Assembly: GCA_964428835.1 (NCBI GenBank)
Contig: CAYRZQ010000017.1
Coordinates: forward strand, 4,370 to 68,369
DNA: 64,000 bases
Reading direction: 5' to 3'
DNA from: JAIXWP01 sp964428835
GTDB lineage: Bacteria > Bacteroidota > Bacteroidia > Flavobacteriales_D > Sanyastnellaceae
The position numbers and the translations under genes are program-made. The stretch's first letter is position 1; each line of letters starts with the position of its first letter. Positions 16,564-24,882 of this stretch are shown piece after piece. Under the pieces are notes generated by a model. It was not told the DNA's origin, did no database searches, and worked only from the letters and a program-made list of their open reading frames with translations.

Positions 16564-18302
16564 GTGTCATCGATTGGATAGTGCTCTGCGGAACACTCGC
16601 ATTTATTGTGATTTATGGAATTTGGAAAAGTCGTGGTACGAATACCGTTAGCGGTTACCTACTAGCAGATCGTCAGTTGCCTTGGTATCATGTGGGCCTA
16701 TCAGTGATGGCTACTCAAGCCTCTGCAATTACATTTATTTCTGCCCCAGGACAAGCCTATGGCGATGGCCTTCGCTTTTTACAATTCTACTTGGGACTTC
16801 CACTGGCAATGATAGTTTTATGTGTCACATTTATCCCCGCTTTCAGAAAATTGAATGTGTACACTGCGTATGAGTTTTTAGAAAGACGATTTGATTTCAA
16901 AACGAGGACCCTCACTGCCATTTTATTTCTCATACAGCGTGGAGTCAGCACGGGTATTACAATTTATGCACCTGCAATAATCCTAAGTGCAATCTTGGGC
17001 ATTGATGTGATTTATACCATTTTGATGAATGGAGTATTAGTCATCATCTATACAGTTTACGGCGGAACTAAAGCTGTCTCGCACACACAAATGCTTCAGA
17101 TGATTATCATTTTTTCTGGATTATTCCTCGCTGCATTCATGGTAATTTATCTACTACCAGAAGATGTTGGCTTTGTGGAGGCTCTCGATGTAGCGGGAGT
17201 AATGGGGCGCATGAATGCGATTGAAACTAATCTTGATTGGAATGATAAATACAATATATGGTCGGGATTGATTGGTGGTTTTTTTCTTCAGCTTTCCTAT
17301 TTCGGTACCGACCAATCACAAGTTGGACGCTACCTTACAGGAAGTAGCGTGGCGCAAAGTCGACTCGGTTTGTTGATGAATGGTATGGTAAAAATACCCA
17401 TGCAGTTTTTGATTATGCTCATTGGTATTCTGGTCTTCACCTATTATCAATTTTATGCGCCGCCTGTTTATTTTAATCAAGTAGAATTAGAAAAATTGGA
17501 GCGGTCAGCCTATGTTGAAAAACTTGATTCTTTAAAGCAAAATCATGCAAGACTATTTGAGCAAAAACAATTAGCTCTTCTCAATTATGTGGAAGCTTCG
17601 AAGGGGAGTGATACTCATGCGATAGAGCAGTCCAAACTGGAGCTACGTCAGCTTCATCAAGCTTTTTCTGATAATCATAAAGGCCTGGATGATTTGGTAC
17701 AAAAGAATAATGAAAAGGCGAATAAGTCAGATACGGATTATGTCTTTCTAACATTCATTACCAATAAGCTACCTGTTGGCGTGATTGGAATTTTAGTGGC
17801 TATCATTTTCCTTGCATCGATGGGCAGTGCTGCCAGTGGTCTAAATAGTCTGGCATCCACCACCGTCATCGATATTTATCGACGCATTGCTCATAATGAT
17901 GTGAAAATGGAGGCAATGGAAATGAAAGCATCCCGCTGGAGCACTGTCGGGTGGGGACTATTCTGCATGGCGGTGGCCATCTTTGCTTCAAGACTTACAA
18001 GTTTGATCGAAGCCGTAAATATCCTTGGTTCGCTCTTCTACGGAACCATCCTTGGAATTTTCATTGTCGCATTTTACTTCAAAAAAATAGCGGCGAATGA
18101 AACATTCATCGCCGCTATTATTACTGAGACAATTGTTATTCTATTATGGCAATTCGACGTAATGGCTTTCCTTTGGCTCAATGTCGTCGGCTGCATCACC
18201 CTCCCCGCAGTAGCATACGCGCTGCGCGCGAAGAACGAGAACAAGAACGAGAACAAGAACGGGAACGAGAACGGGAACAAGAACGAGAACGGGAACTGGT
18301 GA
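16560..18302 (+). CDS. Sodium:solute symporter (SSS family) with repeat-encoded C-terminal tail
   Basis: A 580-residue inner-membrane transporter with about 13 predicted helices. SSS hallmarks: GTNTVSGYLLADRQLPWYHVGLSVMATQASAITFISAPGQAY at the N-terminus, YTAYEFLERRF, YGGTKAVSHTQMLQM, and FLASMGSAASGLNSLASTTVIDIYR. A hydrophilic insert of about 80 residues (about 310-390) lies in one loop. The start at 16560 is set by ATGA overlap with the 39-residue peptide; the upstream in-frame ATG at 16479 would lie inside that gene. The last 23 residues (NENKNENKNGNENGNKNENGNW) are encoded by eleven hexamers of a tandem repeat and are unlikely to have been part of the ancestral transporter. Likely substrate: a sugar or amino sugar linked to the upstream deacetylase. 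Confidence 0.88.
   Translation: MSVIDWIVLCGTLAFIVIYGIWKSRGTNTVSGYLLADRQLPWYHVGLSVMATQASAITFISAPGQAYGDGLRFLQFYLGLPLAMIVLCVTFIPAFRKLNVYTAYEFLERRFDFKTRTLTAILFLIQRGVSTGITIYAPAIILSAILGIDVIYTILMNGVLVIIYTVYGGTKAVSHTQMLQMIIIFSGLFLAAFMVIYLLPEDVGFVEALDVAGVMGRMNAIETNLDWNDKYNIWSGLIGGFFLQLSYFGTDQSQVGRYLTGSSVAQSRLGLLMNGMVKIPMQFLIMLIGILVFTYYQFYAPPVYFNQVELEKLERSAYVEKLDSLKQNHARLFEQKQLALLNYVEASKGSDTHAIEQSKLELRQLHQAFSDNHKGLDDLVQKNNEKANKSDTDYVFLTFITNKLPVGVIGILVAIIFLASMGSAASGLNSLASTTVIDIYRRIAHNDVKMEAMEMKASRWSTVGWGLFCMAVAIFASRLTSLIEAVNILGSLFYGTILGIFIVAFYFKKIAANETFIAAIITETIVILLWQFDVMAFLWLNVVGCITLPAVAYALRAKNENKNENKNGNENGNKNENGNW
18231..18296 (+). repeat. GAAC hexamer array inside the symporter gene
   Basis: Eleven units of RRGAAC (AAGAAC, GAGAAC or GGGAAC) in frame, giving alternating Lys/Glu/Gly-Asn residues at the protein end. 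It belongs to the same cassette type as 7254-7364. Confidence 0.9.
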
Positions 18303-18307
18303 ATTTA

Positions 18308-18339
18308 ATTCTGAATTCGGAATTCTGAATTCAGAATTC
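18308..18339. repeat. EcoRI-like palindromic core of the repeat cassette
   Basis: It contains the 18-nt sequence ATTCTGAATTCGGAATTC identical to 7288-7305, followed by a perfect 20-bp palindrome (18320-18339) built of three GAATTC units. It lies just downstream of the symporter stop. Confidence 0.8.
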
Positions 18340-18340
18340 T

Positions 18341-18396
18341 CGTCGCTCCGTCCTTCCGTCCTTCCGTCTTTCCGTCGCTCCGTCGCTCCGTCGCTC
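18341..18396. repeat. Octamer tandem repeat CGTCGCTC, seven copies
   Basis: Seven head-to-tail 8-mers: four CGTCGCTC, two CGTCCTTC and one CGTCTTTC. The array ends 1 bp before the stop codon of the DUF2911 gene and fills the convergent gap. Confidence 0.9.
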
Positions 18397-18397
18397 T

Positions 18398-19237
18398 TTA
18401 CTTGCTGTCCTTCAATAGCTTTTCTCCCATCTTCACGTATGCATCATCGCCGTCTGCTTTTGCTAGTTCGATTACCTTTTGTGCAGTTTCAGCGGCGCCT
18501 TTTTTATCACCCATCTTGAACTGAATATTGCCCTTCAACATAAATACCCAATAAGCTGATGGATTCATCTCTGTTGCTTTAGTAGCCCACTCCAATGCTT
18601 GCTTCAAGTCTTTGTTGTTGTCATAATAGTAACGAGCAGCGGTATAGTAAGGCTTGGTATCCTTGATCATCACATTCTCGATATTCTTCATGATTTTCTC
18701 ATCTACTTCAACTCTGATTCCGAATGCAACACGCGTATTTTCCCATACCAATTCAATGTTAGCAGTGGTAGAGGTTTGATCAGCGATGTTGATAGTGAAT
18801 GTCTCCACTTTAGGACTCACCTGTGTTGGCTTTACATCGAAGCGCAATAGCTCGTTCTCATTTTTATATTCCCCAACATTTCCACCAAGTTTAGTGTCTT
18901 TGTATAACATGATTGTCCATGATTCCTTATTGGGTATAGAATACAAAGCGTAGGTGCCTGCTGCTACTTCTTTACCTTCAACAAAAGTTGTTTCGCCAAA
19001 AGTGATTGTTGTTGCTCCGTTAGCGCCGGTTCTCCATATCTGTCCAAATGGCACCACATCGCCATACACTACGCGGCCTTTAGCGCTTGGTCTAGAATAT
19101 TCAATACTAATTTCTGCTAAACCAAAAGCCTGTTTCAATGTAGAAAGAGGACTCGGTGCAGGTGTTTTAAGCTGTTGTGATTGCGCATTGGTGAAAGCCA
19201 TTAATGCTATGGCAAGAACTGCAAATACTTTTTTCAT
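18398..19237 (-). CDS. DUF2911 domain-containing exported protein with C-terminal TPR-like region
   Basis: A 279-residue protein with a signal peptide (1-20, ending AQSQ). The DUF2911 domain (about 25-170) is recognised by SPLSTLKQAFGLAEISIEYSRPSAKGR, GQIWRTGANGATTITF, VAAGTYALYSIP and WTIMLYKD. Residues 195-275 (YYTAARYYYDNNKDLKQALEWATKATEMNPSAYWVFMLKGNIQFKMGDKKGAAETAQKVIELA) form two or three tetratricopeptide-like repeats. The biochemical function of DUF2911 is unknown; proteins of this family are common and periplasmic in Bacteroidota. A tandem octamer array adjoins its 3' end. Confidence 0.88.
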   Translation of the reverse strand: MKKVFAVLAIALMAFTNAQSQQLKTPAPSPLSTLKQAFGLAEISIEYSRPSAKGRVVYGDVVPFGQIWRTGANGATTITFGETTFVEGKEVAAGTYALYSIPNKESWTIMLYKDTKLGGNVGEYKNENELLRFDVKPTQVSPKVETFTINIADQTSTTANIELVWENTRVAFGIRVEVDEKIMKNIENVMIKDTKPYYTAARYYYDNNKDLKQALEWATKATEMNPSAYWVFMLKGNIQFKMGDKKGAAETAQKVIELAKADGDDAYVKMGEKLLKDSK

Positions 19238-19358
19238 AAAAAATTTGGTTTAATGAATTTTGGCAAGATTACTACAATTTGTTTTGACCAATTGTTTTTT
19301 TATGTGTGAAGAAATGATAAATACAACTATTTTCACCAACGATAAGTCTTATCTATAG

Positions 19359-21482
19359 ATGCGCTTTGTACAAATTCTTATATTCTTCTTTCTAAGTGCG
19401 CTTTCGCTAGTGTGTACAAGCCAAACGAGCGATTGCGAAACGGCTAGTTCTGTTTGCGCGGGCCTTTTTGAGCAAAACAATAGTCCCGTTGGAACAGGCA
19501 ACGTTTTTGAACAGGCACCTGGCAGTTGTCAGACCTTTGGCGAGTTCAATAGTGCCTGGTATGTTTTTACTGTTCAAGAAGATGGAAATTTATCATTCAT
19601 TCTGCAGCCCAATGATGACGGCGATGATTATGATTGGTCGTTGTATGACATCACACAGGGCGGTTGCGCTGGCATCAATACCGGTGTTTCTCCCGAAATA
19701 AGTTGTAATAGCTACGGTAGTTTTGATTTGATTCAAGGTCCTACAGGAATTAGTTCAGCCAATGGAGGAACTGGTAATAGCAACGGTCCTGGGAACGCAG
19801 CTGGGCCGCCATTTAATGCAGATTTGCCCGTATCACAAGGGCAAGTGCTCGCTCTAGTGGTAATGAATTTTAGCGCGACACTAAACGGATATTCTTTAGA
19901 GTTCGGAAATGATGCTGAAGTATTCGATGACACAGCGCCATTTATAACCGAGGCAAACGTTAGCTGCGCACAAGATGAAGTTACGCTGTTGTTTAGCGAG
20001 AGTCTATTGTTATCCGAGTTTGATGCAAATGATATTCAGATAAATGTTGCAGGTAATTTGCTGCAGGTTGCCGATTTAGAAAGTTCCGGTAGTACTTATA
20101 TTACAGAACTTACTTTGGTAGTTCCCGCGCTTGCTGATGAACTTGGAGCCGCCACCATACAATTTGGTGATGTCATCACTGATATATGCGGCAATCCACT
20201 ACCAGACGGTTATCCAATAAATCTCACGGGCGCAATGACGATTGACGTTGCCACAGGTCCTGCTTGCAACGGAACAGGCGGTAGTATCACAGTGGAGGTC
20301 GAAAATGGAGGAAATACTTGTCCCACTTTAATAGTTAATGGAACTGCAATACCCAGTGTTGACGCTGGATGCGGCCCTCTTTTGGCGTCAGATCTTTCGC
20401 CAGGGAATTACAATGTCAGTGTAACCAACAATGATAATGGCTGTGTGATTTTACAGAATAATATTACCATAATTAATGATAATCCAACTGTGAATGCTGG
20501 GGTGGATATTAGTTCTTGTGATTTATCTGCTTCTATAGTCGCTACCGCTCCTGCTGGTAGCTTTGAATGGTCAGGACCTTCAGGTGTCACATTTGAAAAT
20601 CCGAATTCAAATGAAACGAATGTGTCGGTCAATGCACCTGGTTCATTTACTTTAACAGCCACCCTTACGGTTGGAGAGTGCAGTGATTCTGACGAAATCA
20701 CAGTCACATTTTCAAACCCTCCGAATATCAATATAGAGGCTACTCCTTTGAGTTGTTTTTATCTATGCGATGGTGAGGTGAGTTTTCAGGATAATAACAA
20801 CCCCTCAATTGAAGTGGATTTAGATGGCCTCATTGAGAACGGAAACAATATTGTTTACACTGATTTATGCGCGGGGAATTATAGTGCCCAAGTTACATTC
20901 TCCGAGGGGTGTACGGCAGATTACACTTTTACAATTGTCAGCCCGCCCGCTTTTGAGGCGGCATTCGACTACTCTCCAGCTCTGATTACAGTGGATAATT
21001 CTGAAGTAATTTTTAATTCTTTTGAGGCCAACTACGATTCGTTAGAGTTTGTAATTCCAGCTCTCGATGAGATGAGTTTTACGGCCAATCCTTCGATTGT
21101 TACATTCCCTCCCGAACCTGGGGTTTATGATGTCGAACTGATTGTGTACTTAGACGGTTGTGAGCAGCGCAGTAATTTGTCTTTGAGAATTGTCGATAAT
21201 TTAATTGTATTTATCCCGAATTCATTCACGCCTGATGGGGATGAAGTGAATGACGTTTTTCGTCCGGTATTTTCAACGGAACCTCAACTTTATTCACTTC
21301 AAATTTTTAATCGCTGGGGAGATTTAATTTTTGAAACTACGGATTGGAAACAACCGTGGTTGGGTGATGTCAACGAAGGAGACTATTACGGTATTAATGA
21401 CTTGTACTTTTGGAAAATCAGCTACAAAGGTGCAGACATAGATATAATCGAACAAGATGGCAGTGTGATCTTGATTCGATAA
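19359..21482 (+). CDS. T9SS type B (CHU_C) exported adhesin-like protein
   Basis: A 707-residue secreted protein. Signal peptide 1-22, then a Cys-rich N-terminal module (SDCETASSVCAGLF, YVFTVQEDGNLSFILQPNDDGDDYDWSLYD) of the type seen in gliding-motility-associated surface proteins. Several Ig-like/PKD-like domains follow. The last 85 residues (FIPNSFTPDGDEVNDVFRPV, LQIFNRWGDLIFE, YFWKISYKG) are a type B sorting domain, which directs export by the type IX machinery and cell-surface attachment. No catalytic motif is visible, so adhesion or a structural role is likely. The upstream promoter is not obvious. Confidence 0.9.
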   Translation: MRFVQILIFFFLSALSLVCTSQTSDCETASSVCAGLFEQNNSPVGTGNVFEQAPGSCQTFGEFNSAWYVFTVQEDGNLSFILQPNDDGDDYDWSLYDITQGGCAGINTGVSPEISCNSYGSFDLIQGPTGISSANGGTGNSNGPGNAAGPPFNADLPVSQGQVLALVVMNFSATLNGYSLEFGNDAEVFDDTAPFITEANVSCAQDEVTLLFSESLLLSEFDANDIQINVAGNLLQVADLESSGSTYITELTLVVPALADELGAATIQFGDVITDICGNPLPDGYPINLTGAMTIDVATGPACNGTGGSITVEVENGGNTCPTLIVNGTAIPSVDAGCGPLLASDLSPGNYNVSVTNNDNGCVILQNNITIINDNPTVNAGVDISSCDLSASIVATAPAGSFEWSGPSGVTFENPNSNETNVSVNAPGSFTLTATLTVGECSDSDEITVTFSNPPNINIEATPLSCFYLCDGEVSFQDNNNPSIEVDLDGLIENGNNIVYTDLCAGNYSAQVTFSEGCTADYTFTIVSPPAFEAAFDYSPALITVDNSEVIFNSFEANYDSLEFVIPALDEMSFTANPSIVTFPPEPGVYDVELIVYLDGCEQRSNLSLRIVDNLIVFIPNSFTPDGDEVNDVFRPVFSTEPQLYSLQIFNRWGDLIFETTDWKQPWLGDVNEGDYYGINDLYFWKISYKGADIDIIEQDGSVILIR

Positions 21483-21489
21483 ATTTCAT

Positions 21490-21497
21490 ATCTTTGA
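21490..21497 (+). promoter_or_regulatory. -7 promoter box of the haloperoxidase-like pseudoenzyme gene
   Basis: TATCTTTG, an exact TAnnTTTG, starting 7 bp after the preceding stop codon and leaving a leader of about 25-30 nt before the ATG at 21529. Confidence 0.5.
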
Positions 21498-21528
21498 GAG
21501 TCACCAACCGATCCTTAACCAGCTAACG

Positions 21529-24500
21529 ATGAAAACTATCTTTGCCTCTTTAGTCTTACTAGTCGTATCGAGTCTCAGCTCAATTGCGCAGGAAATTTCT
21601 ATAGCACAACGTTGGAACGAATGTTTTTTGACAATAAATAGAAATGGTACTAAAGAATCTGGCACCTTCGTTCGAAGAATTCACTATTCAAATATAGTAA
21701 TGCATGACGCATGGGCTGCTTTTGAACCCAATGAGTCCACAATAATGCTTGGACAAAATTTTAACGGTTTTGTAACGGATTATTCCGGACTTCCCAATAT
21801 TGAATACTCTATTGAAAATCAAGAGAAGGCTATTTCACATGCTATGCGGTATTTCTTATCCTATTTTTTATTTAATACGCTTCAGATTTCAACCGTTACA
21901 CCAGCTGTTCCAATCGTCAACTTGATGAATAACCTGGGTTATGACATGAATAATGTAAGCATCGATTACAGTGATGGGGATCCCGCAAAACTGGGTAATT
22001 ATATCGGACATCAGATGTGGCAATATGCACTAGCGGATGGTCTGCCTGAATACCCACCTGTTTGGGATGATCCGAACCAATACCCTCCATATTTGCTGTT
22101 ATCAGATCCAGGTACACATTTGAACGATCCCTATAATTGGGTACAGGTTGTCTCGGAAGAGGTTATGCTAGACGCAAATGCTTTGCCCGTAGTACCTTCT
22201 TACTCATTTGCTCACAAAACTTTTGGAGAATTAAAGCCGTACGCATTAACTGAAGATTTCGCGGATGATTTCGTTTTATATGATAATGATTTTCGTGTTT
22301 ATCTTCTTCAACCAGCGCCTCCTTATTTTGATACGTTAGTCACAGAGCCTGTGCAGTGGAATCAAGATATGAACCGATGGGGAAATCTTCTCGCCATGTC
22401 GTGGACCAGATTTCTTGAAGAGGATAATGTAGAAATGGACATTTCACCAGCTACACAAGGAAACTATCAGCCCGATTTGTGGCCAACAGATATAGAAAAC
22501 TTACAATTAGCTTATGATTTGGAAGAAGGGTTTTTGGGTAATATTGGACATTCTCTCAACCCCATTTCTGGCGTTGCATATTCTCCGAATGTGGTTAATC
22601 GCAGCGATTATTACAAAGCAATTATACGCTATTGGCTCGGGTTGAGGCAGTCCTCTGGATTCATTGGTAACTGGTTTGAATTGATCAATCAATTGTCTAG
22701 CTCAGAAAATTTTTCGCCCACACTCTTTGGTAGTAATGAAGTGCTCAGTGATCTCGAGTGGGATATCAAATCATATGTTGCCCTTTCGGGAAGCCTTTTA
22801 GATGCGAGCATTGCCACATTTTCAAATCAGGGGTATTACAGGTTTAATGAACCGGTAACATTCTTGAGATACATGGCCGAGAAAGGTCAGTCAAGTAACC
22901 CTGAACTACCCAATTTTCATCCAGAGGGTATTCCGCTGATTGATGGTTTAATAGAGTTGGTGACTGAGGGAGATCCGCTCGCAGGCCCGAGCTTGCAAAA
23001 CGTTGGAAAGGTGAAAATTTACGCGCATAGTAGTTCCGAACTTTATCAGGGAAATCCTCTAGGCACTGTTAGTTGGGTTTTGGCAGAAAATAGTTGGCCG
23101 GCTTGCTCGGACCGCTATATCGCAAGACTGACCCCCTCATACGTATCTGCTTATTCTTCGCTGGCACAAGCTGCGGCAAAAACACTGGAGAGCATCTTCA
23201 ATTCACCCTTTTTTCCATCTGGTCTTGGAGAAAAATTAATACCATCCACATCCTTTCAATTTGGCGAAATCACACCCGCTCAACCAGTAAATTTACAATG
23301 GGCAACATTTGAAGATGCCGCTGCGCAGTCTGGATTAAGCGCAGTTTACGCAGGAGTTGCACACCCCATTTCGGACATCATTGGCCGAAAATTAGGAGAG
23401 GAGTCGGCGGCCATTTCCATCGCACATTCGGTAACTTTGCTTCAATCGGTGCCTGTAACTGTTGTGAGTGTTGAACTTTCAGAAGATTCAATCACTTACA
23501 GCGAGGTGGGATCCACATTTTCCGTGAGTGTTGAGTTTAGCGTAGAGATGGACATAAACGAAGCACCACAGTTGCAGTGGATAAACTTCTTACCAAGTGT
23601 CTTATCCAACATAAATGGAGAATGGCTTGACAATTCAACTTATAGATTCAATTTTCAAGTTAATGATACCGAACAGTTGTTGGAAAATGTTTCTTTTATG
23701 ATTTCGGGAGCGCGTAGTGCAGCTGGGCCTTTTGCAATTCCATATCAATCTGTGTTGCCATTTATAGATACTGTTCTTCCACGAGTCAACAATGTCAGTG
23801 TGTCGCATACTCTGATTAATGATGCGGTTGTAAATGAAGCCAGCGGGTTTATCATTACTGTAGATTTTGACAAAGAAATGAATACACTCACTATACCGAG
23901 CATTGAAATCAATGGTAATAATGTTGAGGGTACTTTCATCTTCTCATCGGCGTCTGGCTCTTGGACCAGCAACACACAATGGGTGGGGCAGTGGTCTCTT
24001 GCAGACGTTGGCATAGAATCAACAGCGTTTTTATCGGTGACCTCAGGTTTAGACATTTTAGGTAACCCATTGGTTGAATATCAATATCCGGCTTCTATTC
24101 AAGTGGATACAAAGAATCCAACAGCAGAACTAACTTTTACTCTTCAAGTAGGATTTGCATCAAATACTTCAGTGTGGGTCTCCTTCGATGAAGGAATGAA
24201 TACAAACATCCCGCTGCAAACTGCAATTCAGCCTGCTGCTGTCGGTGACTTCCTTCTCGATGACGTCAGCAACTGGACAACTAGTACTTCCAATACTATT
24301 GACCTCATCTGGCAAATAAATCCTCCCGTTGCGGAAATAAATGAAGAGGCCGACATTATTATTACAGAGGGTAAAGACTTAGCTGGAAACCTTATGGAAG
24401 AAGCTAACTTTCTGGATGCTTTTTTAGCTTATTACATAAATAATATAAAAGAACTGAATTTTATAAGCATGGAAGTTTTTCCGAATCCTGCCTCTGTAAA

Positions 24501-24708
24501 CTCTGATGTCAAAATTCTTTGTCCTAATTGCGCAAGTCCTTCAATCATTTGCGTCTATGATGCATCAGGAAAGCTTATTCAAAAGGAAACAACTAGTTTC
24601 AGCAATGATTTTTATCCTCTTAATATCCCTGTAGAAGGGTTGTATTTTATCCAAATAAATTCAGGGCAAGAGGTCATTTCTGCAAAAATTATCATTCAAG
24701 GGAATTAA
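21529..24708 (+). CDS. Vanadium-haloperoxidase-like (PAP2 superfamily) exported protein with lost active site, T9SS type A
   Basis: A 1059-residue protein: signal peptide 1-20, an all-helical haloperoxidase-like domain (about 21-640), three Ig-like repeats marked by FSVEMDI, FDKEMNTL and FDEGMNTN, and a T9SS type A domain (VFPNPASVNSD to the end). It aligns along its length with the next gene. Aligned with that gene, the catalytic positions are changed: Q434 for the motif 1 Lys, E441 for its Arg, F431 for the preceding Trp, Y542 for the SGHS His (here SAYS), and A605 for the motif 3 Arg with one residue inserted before H612. Only H612 and D616 of motif 3 remain. It is therefore probably a pseudoenzyme with a binding or structural role. 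Confidence 0.85.
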   Translation: MKTIFASLVLLVVSSLSSIAQEISIAQRWNECFLTINRNGTKESGTFVRRIHYSNIVMHDAWAAFEPNESTIMLGQNFNGFVTDYSGLPNIEYSIENQEKAISHAMRYFLSYFLFNTLQISTVTPAVPIVNLMNNLGYDMNNVSIDYSDGDPAKLGNYIGHQMWQYALADGLPEYPPVWDDPNQYPPYLLLSDPGTHLNDPYNWVQVVSEEVMLDANALPVVPSYSFAHKTFGELKPYALTEDFADDFVLYDNDFRVYLLQPAPPYFDTLVTEPVQWNQDMNRWGNLLAMSWTRFLEEDNVEMDISPATQGNYQPDLWPTDIENLQLAYDLEEGFLGNIGHSLNPISGVAYSPNVVNRSDYYKAIIRYWLGLRQSSGFIGNWFELINQLSSSENFSPTLFGSNEVLSDLEWDIKSYVALSGSLLDASIATFSNQGYYRFNEPVTFLRYMAEKGQSSNPELPNFHPEGIPLIDGLIELVTEGDPLAGPSLQNVGKVKIYAHSSSELYQGNPLGTVSWVLAENSWPACSDRYIARLTPSYVSAYSSLAQAAAKTLESIFNSPFFPSGLGEKLIPSTSFQFGEITPAQPVNLQWATFEDAAAQSGLSAVYAGVAHPISDIIGRKLGEESAAISIAHSVTLLQSVPVTVVSVELSEDSITYSEVGSTFSVSVEFSVEMDINEAPQLQWINFLPSVLSNINGEWLDNSTYRFNFQVNDTEQLLENVSFMISGARSAAGPFAIPYQSVLPFIDTVLPRVNNVSVSHTLINDAVVNEASGFIITVDFDKEMNTLTIPSIEINGNNVEGTFIFSSASGSWTSNTQWVGQWSLADVGIESTAFLSVTSGLDILGNPLVEYQYPASIQVDTKNPTAELTFTLQVGFASNTSVWVSFDEGMNTNIPLQTAIQPAAVGDFLLDDVSNWTTSTSNTIDLIWQINPPVAEINEEADIIITEGKDLAGNLMEEANFLDAFLAYYINNIKELNFISMEVFPNPASVNSDVKILCPNCASPSIICVYDASGKLIQKETTSFSNDFYPLNIPVEGLYFIQINSGQEVISAKIIIQGN

Positions 24709-24798
24709 TGGTATTATTTCATAACATTTGAAATAAGATCTTTAATATTTTTAAGTGTTAAATAATAACGAAAGTTTATAAATTCGTGATAACTAACT

Positions 24799-24806
24799 TA
24801 TATTTG
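24799..24806 (+). promoter_or_regulatory. -7 promoter box of the intact haloperoxidase-like gene
   Basis: TATATTTG in the 174-bp gap after the paralogue, with a leader of about 70 nt to the ATG at 24883. The two paralogues are therefore probably transcribed separately. Confidence 0.5.
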
Positions 24807-24882
24807 TAGTCAATAAAGATAGTTTTGTCTATTTAAAAGGTAAATCTGTCTCTATAGCACTAACAACATTAATCTTTACCAA

